Shown piece after piece: positions 1 through 5,178 of a DNA stretch of 6,818 nucleotides; within the stretch, counting starts at the first letter, position 1; each line of letters opens with the position of its first letter. The DNA lies in assembly GCA_005884255.1 (NCBI GenBank), contig VBDL01000062.1, positions 1 to 6,818 on the forward strand, read 5' to 3'. The translations under genes were made by a program, and so were the position numbers. The notes beneath the pieces are model-generated. The model had not been told where the DNA came from, searched no databases, and worked only from the letters and a program-made list of their open reading frames with translations. Source of the DNA: Betaproteobacteria bacterium (GTDB lineage: Bacteria; Pseudomonadota; Gammaproteobacteria; Burkholderiales; Burkholderiaceae_C).

Positions 1-512
1 GGCGGCAGGAAGTCCGACAGCGTCACACCCGCCCCGGTGACGTTCCACGTGCTCGTCTGCGTGGCATTCAGATGGCAATCGGCCTTCTTGGGAGAACTGC
101 ACCAGTCGAAGGACAAGACCTCGAAGCCGTCAATCTTGTAGCCGGCATCCAGCGGAGGCGGCGGCCCGATGTTCATCGACAGCACGGCCTGACCCGCCAC
201 GTTGGCGAACGAGGGGGCGGCCGGATCCCCGCTATAGGCGATCGTCAGCCTTTCGATGAAGGATGTGGTCGGGTTGCCCAGATAGCCGTTGGCGGTCTCG
301 TCCGGGTTCAGGTAGAACTGGACCCCGCCGGCGATTTCCGTCCCGGTCAGCACGGCCGTCGGCGGGTCGATCGCTCCCGTGGACGGCAGGCCGGTGGCCT
401 GCAAATTGAAGACCCAGGTGGCCGTGTCTCCCACCGCCGCCTGCGCGGTCGGCATACAGATCGCCGCCGCCGCGAGCGCGACGGCAGGCAGCTTGAGCAG
501 AGCATTCGTCAT
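1..512 (-). CDS. Secreted protein, probably PEP-CTERM family (3' end outside window)
   Basis: An open frame begins with ATG at 512 and runs without a stop to the left edge, giving about 170 residues. Residues 1-25 form a Sec signal peptide: a short polar start with Lys7, an Ala/Leu-rich core, and the cleavage-type end PTAQA before AVGD. The mature part is rich in Gly, Pro, Thr and Asp, has stretches such as GGVQFYLNPDE and SFIERLTIAYSG, and contains two close cysteines (WCSSPKKADC). From memory, this style matches a family of exosortase-sorted PEP-CTERM proteins of Betaproteobacteria. The diagnostic C-terminal PEP motif, transmembrane segment and Arg cluster would lie outside the window, so the sorting class is inferred, helped by the PEP-CTERM gene at 1058-1612. 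Ribosome-binding sequence is weak (GGGGGT just upstream). A sigma-54-like promoter lies about 100 bp upstream. Export is well supported. Precise function is unknown. Confidence 0.75.
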   Translation of the reverse strand, partial: MTNALLKLPAVALAAAAICMPTAQAAVGDTATWVFNLQATGLPSTGAIDPPTAVLTGTEIAGGVQFYLNPDETANGYLGNPTTSFIERLTIAYSGDPAAPSFANVAGQAVLSMNIGPPPPLDAGYKIDGFEVLSFDWCSSPKKADCHLNATQTSTWNVTGAGVTLSDFLP

Positions 513-613
513 GGTTGACCCCCGCAAGAAAAACGAGACAACTCCCTGATAGATCACAGCCGCCGAGCAGCGAACCGAAGCCGAAGATCGGCGGTGTGTG
601 ACAAACTTAGTTG

Positions 614-628
614 GCAACTTTCCTGCCT
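614..628 (-). promoter_or_regulatory. Candidate sigma-54 (-24/-12) promoter of the 1-512 gene
   Basis: The minus strand reads AGGCAGGAAAGTTGC, against the RpoN consensus TGGCACG-N4-TTGC. The invariant GG and GC are both present with the required ten-base spacing, and nine of the eleven fixed positions match. Transcription would start near 602, leaving an untranslated leader of about 90 bases before the ATG at 512. Known context: PEP-CTERM loci in this group often come with the PrsK/PrsR two-component system, whose regulator is an NtrC-type sigma-54 activator. The prs genes are not in this window. Confidence 0.55.
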
Positions 629-641
629 GTAACGGCGGTCA

Positions 642-659
642 CCCCCAGAACACGGGGGG
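642..659. promoter_or_regulatory. G/C-clamped palindrome, copy 1 (CCCCC-N7-GGGGGG)
   Basis: The plus strand reads CCCCCAGAACACGGGGGG, with a flanking A on the left and T on the right that extend the symmetry. It lies 13 bases upstream of the candidate -24 box of the 1-512 gene, as read on the minus strand. It is one of three such elements in the left 1.75 kb. Likely a protein-binding operator; the factor is unknown. Confidence 0.5.
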
Positions 660-667
660 TGGTCCCT

Positions 668-815
668 AATAGCAAAAGGCCCGCCGATGCAGGGCATGCG
701 TACCGGGTCTGGCCATCGGCATTGAGGCAGTCGAAGGGGCCGCCCGGCCCGTTCAAGCGATCTCGATGGTGAGGTCGCTGCCGGAGAACGAGGACGTGAA
801 GGTCGCACCCTGGAA
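668..815 (-). pseudogene. Remnant of a PEP-CTERM-like gene (frameshifted, internally deleted)
   Basis: On the minus strand, the frame starting at 815 reads FQGATFTSSF SGSDLTIEIA and then hits TGA (753-755). This resembles residues 28-48 of the intact PEP-CTERM protein at 1058-1612 (FQGVIFTTTAVDSDTLELTID), with about nine identical positions and several conservative ones. Directly afterwards, in a different frame, comes NGPGGPFDCLNADG followed by ACPASAG, which resembles the ELNAHGC...AC stretch at residues 88-103 of the same protein. This looks like the start and middle of a paralogue joined by an internal deletion of about 40 codons that also shifts the frame. The signal peptide and the PEP tail are not recognisable. 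A palindrome matching that of the intact gene lies 116 bases upstream. The match is short, so chance similarity is not excluded. Confidence 0.4.
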
Positions 816-930
816 AGATCGACAACCTCATAGAGCCCCCTACCCGGAGAGAACCGCCTCGATCAAGGCCGAGGCACCCTGTACATGCAACTGAATCTAG
901 TGCGGTAGTTCACGGATGGGCCTCGTCGAT

Positions 931-949
931 CCCCCGCGAATCAGGGGGG
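931..949. promoter_or_regulatory. G/C-clamped palindrome, copy 2 (CCCCC-N8-GGGGGG)
   Basis: The plus strand reads CCCCCGCGAATCAGGGGGG. The spacer GCGAATC is identical to that of copy 3, with one extra A. On the minus strand it lies upstream of the decayed PEP-CTERM remnant, so it is probably the leftover control region of that gene. I found no convincing GG-N10-GC element beside it. Confidence 0.45.
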
Positions 950-1000
950 CTCTCCCCAGTTCGCAGTCCCGTCGGGCAAGCGGCGCACATAAGGTGCCGC

Positions 1001-1029
1001 AAAAAAAATGGCGCCCCCGCGGGGCGCCA
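1001..1029 (-). terminator. Intrinsic terminator of the PEP-CTERM gene
   Basis: On the minus strand TGGCGCCCC, loop GCG and GGGGCGCCA form a perfect nine-base-pair stem, immediately followed by eight T. This is a textbook Rho-independent terminator, placed 28 bases after the stop codon of the gene at 1058-1612. Confidence 0.9.
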
Positions 1030-1057
1030 ATCGTCAGGCTTGTGGAGTGAGTGCCGT

Positions 1058-1612
1058 TCAGCGCATCTTGCGGCGGCGGGCGACGAAGCCCACGGCGCCG
1101 AGGCCGGCGAGCAGCAGCGCGTAGCTCTGCGGCTCGGGCACCGATGGAATGGTTTGCGACAGCAGGCTGCCGGTGGCCTTGCTCTGCGTCAGGCTCTGGA
1201 AGAACTCGACCTTCAGATGCGGGGCGCTGAAATCCAACGTGCCGGTGAAGTCGATGTCGAACACCATATGGTTGCTCAGCGCGGTAGCGGGCGTCGTGTA
1301 GAAGCACGCGCCTCCGGCGGCGCCGCCGGAGCAGCCATGAGCATTCAACTCATTGGCCGAATACGTCCAGCCGGCTAGCGTGGCGCTGCTGATGCTGCCG
1401 ATGTCCTTCAGCTCGAAGGACTTCAGATACTGAATGCCGGTCCAGTCACCGGTAGCGGCAAGTGCGTTGTCGATCGTGAGTTCCAGCGTGTCGCTGTCGA
1501 CCGCCGTGGTCGTGAAGATCACGCCCTGGAAGGTCAGCGTGTTGGCCGAGGCAGTGCCGGCAGCGAGCGACAGGACCGCGGCGGCGACGATGCCGCCCAG
1601 TTGCTTCTTCAT
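1058..1612 (-). CDS. PEP-CTERM sorting domain protein (exosortase substrate)
   Basis: This 184-residue protein is exported through Sec and should be processed by an exosortase at its C-terminus, then anchored at or released from the cell surface. Residues 1-23 are a signal peptide (MKKQLGG, hydrophobic core, ASA at the cleavage site). The middle is a low-complexity, beta-rich domain with one cysteine pair (Cys94, Cys103) in a Gly/Ala-rich loop. The C-terminal signature is complete: VPEP at 158-161, a hydrophobic helix at about 163-178, and RRRK at 179-182. The start is supported by GGGAGAGG (1619-1626 on the complementary strand) seven bases upstream. Known for the family: such proteins accompany exopolysaccharide loci and contribute to flocs or biofilm matrix. 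The exosortase itself is not in this window, and the role of the central domain is unknown. Transcription ends at the strong hairpin just downstream. Confidence 0.92.
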   Translation of the reverse strand: MKKQLGGIVAAAVLSLAAGTASANTLTFQGVIFTTTAVDSDTLELTIDNALAATGDWTGIQYLKSFELKDIGSISSATLAGWTYSANELNAHGCSGGAAGGACFYTTPATALSNHMVFDIDFTGTLDFSAPHLKVEFFQSLTQSKATGSLLSQTIPSVPEPQSYALLLAGLGAVGFVARRRKMR

Positions 1613-1666
1613 GTTGGACCTCTCCCGTGGCAGAACGTTGTGCGTGGGGGGCGACTCTACGGATCG

Positions 1667-1681
1667 GCCATGCCTGCGCCC
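1667..1681 (-). promoter_or_regulatory. Weak sigma-54-like element before the PEP-CTERM gene
   Basis: The minus strand reads GGGCGCAGGCATGGC. It keeps GG and GC at the sigma-54 spacing, with a few further matches to TGGCACG-N4-TTGC. It lies 54 bases upstream of the ATG and 41 bases from palindrome copy 3. In such GC-rich DNA a match of this quality can arise by chance, so it is a candidate only. Confidence 0.25.
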
Positions 1682-1722
1682 ACCCCCCGTTCAGGCGGTA
1701 ATAAGTCACGTTCTAGGGGCTG

Positions 1723-1740
1723 CCCCCGCGAATCGGGGGG
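1723..1740. promoter_or_regulatory. G/C-clamped palindrome, copy 3 (CCCCC-N7-GGGGGG)
   Basis: The plus strand reads CCCCCGCGAATCGGGGGG, the same overall length as copy 1 and the same spacer as copy 2. It lies 110 bases upstream of the PEP-CTERM start at 1612, in the divergent gap shared with ilvE, and covers the expected -35 position of the ilvE promoter candidate at 1756-1761. It could therefore influence both directions. Confidence 0.5.
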
Positions 1741-1755
1741 ACGAGGGCGGCGGCT

Positions 1756-1761
1756 TAGAAT
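1756..1761 (+). promoter_or_regulatory. Candidate -10 box of the ilvE promoter
   Basis: TAGAAT matches the sigma-70 -10 consensus TATAAT at five of six positions and would start transcription near 1768, about 28 bases before the ilvE ATG. No good -35 hexamer is visible: the correct distance falls in the G-run of the palindrome at 1723-1740, suggesting a weak or activator-dependent promoter. Confidence 0.4.
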
Positions 1762-1795
1762 CGACGGCTCCACTGCATGGACCTGGAGATGCGCG

Positions 1796-2782
1796 ATGTC
1801 GATGGCTGACCGCGACGGCAAGATCTGGATGGACGGCGAGCTCGTCGACTGGCGTGACGCCCGCATTCACGTTCTCACTCACACGCTGCACTACGGCTGC
1901 GGCGCCTTCGAGGGCGTACGCGCCTACAACACGGTGAACGGTACGGCGATCTTTCGCCTGTTCGAACACACCGAGCGACTCTTCAACAGCGCGAAGATCC
2001 TGCGCATGAAGATCCCCTTCAGCCTCGATCAGGTGATGGAGGCGCAGCGCCTCGTCGTGCGCGAGAACAAGCTCGAGAGCTGCTACATCCGCCCGCTCAC
2101 GTGGATCGGCGACGAGAAGCTCGGCGTCAGCCCCAAGGGCAACCGCATCCACCTGATGATCGCCGCCTGGTCGTGGGGCGCCTACCTCGGCGAGGAAGGC
2201 ATGCGCCGCGGCATCCGCGTGAAGACCTCGAGCTACACGCGCCATCACGTGAACATCACGATGACGCAGGCGAAGACGGTGAGCAACTACACCAACTCGA
2301 TCCTCGCCAACATGGAAGCCACCGACGACGGCTACGACGAGGCGCTGCTGCTCGACGCCTCCGGCTTCGTCAGCGAGGGTGCCGGCGAGAACCTGTTCGT
2401 CATCAAGGGCGGCGTGGTCTACACGCCGGATCTTTCGGCCGGCGCGCTCAACGGCATCACGCGCAACACGGTGTTCGCGATCTGCGAAGACCTCGGCTTG
2501 AAGCTCGTCGAGAAGCGCATCACGCGCGACGAGGTGTTCGCGATCTGCGAAGACCTCGGCTTGAAGCTCGTCGAGAAGCGCATCACGCGCGACGAGGTCT
2601 ACATTGCCGATGAAGCCTTCTTCACCGGCACCGCGGCCGAGGTCACGCCGATCCGCGAGCTCGATCGCATCGAGATCGGCGCCGGCTCGCGCGGCCCGAT
2701 CACCGAGAAGATCCAGAGCGCGTTCTTTGACATCGTCAACGGGCGCAACGCCAAGTACGCCGAGTGGCTGGCCAAGGTATGA
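1796..2782 (+). CDS. ilvE: Branched-chain-amino-acid aminotransferase with internal 21-residue duplication
   Basis: A fold-type IV, PLP-dependent transaminase that interconverts Leu, Ile and Val with their 2-oxo acids using glutamate/2-oxoglutarate in the cytoplasm. The N-terminus (MSMADRDGKIWMDGELVDW, then HTLHYG and FEGVRAY) is typical. The PLP-binding lysine is Lys160 in TQAKTVSNY; EGAGENLF and LNGITRNT bind cofactor phosphate, and FFTGTAAEVTPI closes the domain. I chose the ATG at 1796 because GGAG (1785-1788) lies seven bases upstream and family alignment begins here; the in-frame upstream extension has no family match and overlaps the divergent gene. The length is 328 residues against about 307 expected. 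The excess is a perfect duplication: residues 226-246 recur as 247-267 (each VFAICEDLGL to KRITRDE). The insertion falls in a helix-strand unit of the C-terminal domain, so activity is uncertain. First gene of a probable operon. Confidence 0.95.
   Translation: MSMADRDGKIWMDGELVDWRDARIHVLTHTLHYGCGAFEGVRAYNTVNGTAIFRLFEHTERLFNSAKILRMKIPFSLDQVMEAQRLVVRENKLESCYIRPLTWIGDEKLGVSPKGNRIHLMIAAWSWGAYLGEEGMRRGIRVKTSSYTRHHVNITMTQAKTVSNYTNSILANMEATDDGYDEALLLDASGFVSEGAGENLFVIKGGVVYTPDLSAGALNGITRNTVFAICEDLGLKLVEKRITRDEVFAICEDLGLKLVEKRITRDEVYIADEAFFTGTAAEVTPIRELDRIEIGAGSRGPITEKIQSAFFDIVNGRNAKYAEWLAKV
2471..2596 (+). repeat. Perfect 63-bp in-frame tandem duplication inside ilvE
   Basis: Bases 2471-2533 and 2534-2596 are identical over all 63 positions, and the match ends sharply at both ends (one further base to the left, two to the right). 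As 63 is divisible by three, the frame is kept and 21 residues are repeated. Absence of any divergence implies a recent event or a sequencing/assembly error. Confidence 0.97.
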
Positions 2783-2988
2783 GCGGCATCAACGACAAGC
2801 CCGTGGTGGAAGTCACCGCCAAGGACCTGCAGGGCCCCGGCGTGGTGTTCTGCCCCAACCCCAAGATGCCGCTGTGGAGCGGCCACCCGAAGGTGTTCCT
2901 CAACGTGGGCAGCACCGGCGAGGCGGCCTGCCCGTATTGCGGCACCGTCTACCGGCTGAAGGCGGGCGAGAAGGTCCACGCGCACTGA
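2779..2988 (+). CDS. Small CHCC-type zinc-finger protein
   Basis: A 69-residue protein of the zf-CHCC family, related to the zinc-binding domain of the mitochondrial complex I subunit NDUFS6. Likely metal ligands are Cys25 (VFCPNP), His36 (SGHPKVFL), Cys51 and Cys54 (CPYCGTVYRL); His36 and Cys51 are separated by 14 residues as usual for the family. The protein is essentially all domain, full length, and ends in KVHAH. The ATG at 2779 overlaps the ilvE stop codon as ATGA, so translation is probably coupled to ilvE. An in-frame GTG at 2764 would add five residues, but the ATGA start fits better. The ilvE / zinc finger / waaF order recurs in Burkholderiales, as far as I recall. The biochemical role in bacteria is not established. 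Confidence 0.9.
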   Translation: MSGINDKPVVEVTAKDLQGPGVVFCPNPKMPLWSGHPKVFLNVGSTGEAACPYCGTVYRLKAGEKVHAH

Positions 2989-3010
2989 CCTTCGCTCGGC
3001 CGCAGTAGTC

Positions 3011-4015
3011 ATGGCTCGCTCGCTGGTGATCGCCCCGCAGTGGATCGGCGACGCGGTGATGAGCCAGCCGCTGATCGCGAGGCTGGCCGCGCGCGGCGAG
3101 CGCCTGTCGGTGGCCGCGCTGCCCTGGGTGGCGCCGGTGTACCGCGCGATGCCGGAGGTCAGCGAAGTGATCGCGCTGCCGTTCCAGCACGGCAAGCTCG
3201 ACTGGCCCGCGCGGCGCCGCGTCGCCAAGCCCTTGCGTGGCCGCTTCACTTCGGCCTATGTGCTGCCGAATTCGATCAAGGCCGCGCTGGTGCCGTGGCT
3301 GGCGCGCATTCCGCGCCGCGTGGGCTACCACGGCGAAGGGCGCTGGCTGCTGCTCACCGAGCGGCTGCCCAACCCGCGCGGGCGGCCGCCGATGGTGGCG
3401 TACTACAGCGCACTGTCCGGCGATGCCAACGGGCGCGACGAGCGGCCGCATCTGCGCATCGACGCGCAACTCACACACGATGCCGCGCAGGCCGCGGGCC
3501 TCGAGGTCGGCGCCTACTGGGCCTTCGCGCCCGGTGCCGAATACGGCCCGTCCAAACGCTGGCCGCCGGCGCACTATGCGGCGCTGGCGCGGGCGCTGCA
3601 TGCGCGTCACGATCTGCCCATCGCGCTGCTCGGCTCGGGCAAGGAGGCGGCGCTGTGCGACGAGATCGCCGCGCTGGCGCCAGGCGCCTGCCGCGTGCTG
3701 GCCGGGCGCACGACGCTCGATGGCGCGATGGCGCTGATCGCCGGCTGCCGCGCGATGATCAGCAACGACTCCGGCCTGATGCACGTGGCCGCCGCGCTCG
3801 GTGTGCCGCAGGTGGCGCTGTTCGGCTCGACCAGCCCCGAGCACACGCCGCCGCTGAACCCGCGCGCCAACGTGCTGTGGCTGAAGGACGAGCTCAAGCT
3901 CGACTGCATGCCCTGCTTCGAGCGCGAGTGCCGCTTCGGCCACTACCGCTGCCTGCAGGACCTGACGCCGCAGCGCGTCGACGCGGCGCTGCATTCGCTG
4001 TTCGAGCGCGCATGA
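3011..4015 (+). CDS. waaF: Lipopolysaccharide heptosyltransferase II (glycosyltransferase family 9)
   Basis: A 334-residue inner-membrane-associated enzyme that transfers the second L-glycero-D-manno-heptose from ADP-heptose to the LPS inner core. The N-terminal Rossmann domain opens with RSLVIAPQWIGDAVMSQPL, including the WIGD motif with the candidate catalytic Asp14, and LPNSIKAAL follows near residue 86. The C-terminal nucleotide-sugar domain has FAPGAEYGPSKRWPP near residue 175, and ISNDSGLMHVAAALGVPQVALFGST beginning at residue 250 (shown here by its key residues Asn252, Asp253, Ser254, Gly255 and His258). The C-terminal CMPCFEREC...GHYRCLQDLTP cluster is typical of WaaF rather than of heptosyltransferase I. 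The start lies 22 bases after the zinc-finger gene, with no clear ribosome-binding sequence. Full length, no sign of damage. It presumably shares the ilvE transcript. Confidence 0.93.
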   Translation: MARSLVIAPQWIGDAVMSQPLIARLAARGERLSVAALPWVAPVYRAMPEVSEVIALPFQHGKLDWPARRRVAKPLRGRFTSAYVLPNSIKAALVPWLARIPRRVGYHGEGRWLLLTERLPNPRGRPPMVAYYSALSGDANGRDERPHLRIDAQLTHDAAQAAGLEVGAYWAFAPGAEYGPSKRWPPAHYAALARALHARHDLPIALLGSGKEAALCDEIAALAPGACRVLAGRTTLDGAMALIAGCRAMISNDSGLMHVAAALGVPQVALFGSTSPEHTPPLNPRANVLWLKDELKLDCMPCFERECRFGHYRCLQDLTPQRVDAALHSLFERA

Positions 4016-4026
4016 GTTCGTCATGA
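4012..4026 (+). CDS. Possible four-codon minicistron coupling waaF and the kinase
   Basis: ATG AGT TCG TCA TGA encodes MSSS. Its ATG overlaps the waaF stop as ATGA (4012-4015), and its own stop overlaps the kinase start as ATGA (4023-4026). A ribosome ending waaF could reinitiate here and then again on the kinase gene, which has no clear ribosome-binding site of its own. The layout is read directly. That it is translated is inference, and it may be a chance product of short overlaps. Confidence 0.25.
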   Translation: MSSS

Positions 4027-5120
4027 CTCCAGTCGACAAGATCGCGCGCCACGCGCCGGGCATCCTCTACCAGTTCCACCTGACCGCGGACGCCACGGTC
4101 GGCCACTTCCCCTACGTCAGCGAGCGTTGCCGCGCCTTGCTCGGCGTCGAGCCCGAGACGCTGATGCGCGACGGCAACGCGATGATGCAGGCCATCGCGC
4201 ACGAGGACCGCCACGCGGTGTGGCAAAGCATCCTCGACTCGATGCATCAGATGTCGGAGTGGCGCAGCGAATTCCGCATCCGCCATCACGATGGCCGCGT
4301 GCGCTGGCTGCTCGGCATGTCGACGCCGCAGCGCGAGCCCGACGGCTCGGTGCTGTGGCACGGCTACATCCAGGACGTGAGCGAGCTGCACGAGCTGGAG
4401 CGTGCGCGCGCCGACAAGGCCGTGGCCGAAGCCGCGAGCCGCGCGAAGACCGAGTTCCTGTCGCGCATGAGCCATGAGTTGCGCACGCCGTTGAATGCGG
4501 TGCTCGGCTTCTCGCAGCTGCTGGAGATCGACCGCCAGCATCCGCTGAGCGAGACGCAGCGCCACCGTGTGGGGCAAATCCGCGAGGCCGGCGAGCACTT
4601 GCTGGAGATGATCGGCGACCTGCTGGACCTGACGCGCATCGAGGCCGGCCAGCTGCCGCTGCGCCTCGAAGCCGTGGCCGTGGCCGACGTGGTGCAGGAG
4701 TGCACGGGCCTCTTGAGCACGCAGGCCGACCACACTGGCGTGCATCTGAGCGCGCAGGGCATCGCGCCTGAGCTGCGCGTGCGCGCCGACCGCACGCGGC
4801 TGAAGCAGGTGCTGATCAACCTGCTGTCCAACGCGATCAAGTACAACCGCCCGGCGGGCACGGTGCGCGTGCAGGTCGAGCGGCTGGCCGACACGCTGCG
4901 ATTGAGCGTGGTCGACAGCGGCGTCGGCATCGCGCCCGCCGATCAGCGGCGGCTGTTCGAGCCCTTCAACCGCCTGGCGCATTCGCGCAGCGCGATCGAA
5001 GGCTCGGGCATCGGGCTGTCGGTGACGCGCGCGCTGGTCGACCTGATGCACGGGCGCATCGAGGTGCAAAGTCAGCGCGGCGTCGGCTCGACCTTCAGCG
5101 TCACGCTGCCCGCCGCGTAG
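4023..5120 (+). CDS. Soluble PAS-domain sensor histidine kinase
   Basis: A 365-residue two-component sensor that autophosphorylates on histidine and should pass phosphate to an unidentified response regulator. Order of parts: a PAS fold at about residues 8-122 (YVSERCRALLGV, EFRIRHHDGRVRWLLG, GYIQDVSELHE); a short helical linker; the HisKA dimerisation helix with FLSRMSHELRTPLNAVLGF and the phospho-acceptor His151; then the HATPase_c domain with N-box Asn270 (NLLSNAIKYN), G1 box DSGVGI at 298-303 and G2 box GSGIGLSV at 327-334. All catalytic elements are present. There is no signal peptide or transmembrane helix, so sensing is cytoplasmic; ligand or cofactor is unknown. No receiver domain and no adjacent regulator gene, so it is an orphan kinase. 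The stop codon TAG lies within the hairpin repeat that follows. Confidence 0.93.
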   Translation: MTPVDKIARHAPGILYQFHLTADATVGHFPYVSERCRALLGVEPETLMRDGNAMMQAIAHEDRHAVWQSILDSMHQMSEWRSEFRIRHHDGRVRWLLGMSTPQREPDGSVLWHGYIQDVSELHELERARADKAVAEAASRAKTEFLSRMSHELRTPLNAVLGFSQLLEIDRQHPLSETQRHRVGQIREAGEHLLEMIGDLLDLTRIEAGQLPLRLEAVAVADVVQECTGLLSTQADHTGVHLSAQGIAPELRVRADRTRLKQVLINLLSNAIKYNRPAGTVRVQVERLADTLRLSVVDSGVGIAPADQRRLFEPFNRLAHSRSAIEGSGIGLSVTRALVDLMHGRIEVQSQRGVGSTFSVTLPAA

Positions 5121-5168
5121 GGTGGGCTTCAGCCCACCATTGCGCACGTGGGCTGAAGCCCACCCTAC
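5117..5168. repeat. REPIN-like inverted pair of REP hairpins
   Basis: Two 21-base arms (5117-5137 and 5148-5168) are perfect reverse complements around a ten-base spacer. Each arm is itself a hairpin: GTAG, then GGTGGGCT, loop TC and AGCCCACC; the second arm ends in CTAC. A GTAG tetranucleotide beside a short palindrome, duplicated in inverted orientation, is the layout of REPINs mobilised by RAYT transposases (family knowledge). It fills the convergent gap between the kinase and the anti-sigma gene and could also act as a bidirectional terminator or mRNA 3'-end stabiliser, although no U-tract follows. No RAYT gene is in this window. Confidence 0.8.
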
Positions 5169-5178
5169 CAATCACAAC

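Larger units (their letters stand above)
513..1000. other. Intergenic stretch without an intact gene
   Basis: This stretch separates the 1-512 gene from the terminator of the 1058-1612 gene. It contains the sigma-54-like box, two palindromes and the PEP-CTERM remnant listed separately. It also holds a weak hairpin at 856-875 (GCCTCG / CGAGGC, eight-base loop) and another at 980-1000 (GCGGCGCAC / GTGCCGC, one bulged base) abutting the A8 run. Short open frames on either strand here lack a convincing ribosome-binding site, coding character or family resemblance. Confidence 0.6.

Noticed and set aside
72..518. Plus-strand open frame opposite the secreted protein
   Set aside because: Arg/Gly-rich antisense translation; the minus frame has a signal peptide and normal coding composition.
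607..831. 74-residue minus-strand open frame as a real small gene
   Set aside because: No convincing start context or whole-length family resemblance. Better explained as part of the frameshifted PEP-CTERM remnant.
931..1000. Sigma-54 promoter next to palindrome copy 2
   Set aside because: Searching both directions by eye gave no GG-N10-GC element with reasonable flanking matches.
1601..1795. N-terminal extension of ilvE to an upstream start
   Set aside because: The extra 65 residues have no family match, overlap the divergent PEP-CTERM start region, and would have to cross the promoter region; the ATG at 1796 has a good ribosome-binding site.
3040..4026. Second long plus-strand frame within waaF
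   Set aside because: Arg/Ala-rich out-of-frame translation of waaF. Only its last four codons are of interest, as a minicistron.
2900..4063. Long minus-strand open frame opposite waaF
   Set aside because: It has low-complexity Arg/Ala/His-rich composition, resembles no family, and lies opposite clear zinc-finger and waaF coding sequence; a product of high GC at third codon positions.
3894..5171. Long minus-strand open frame opposite the histidine kinase
   Set aside because: The plus strand encodes every kinase motif; the antisense frame is His/Ala/Arg-rich without recognisable domains.
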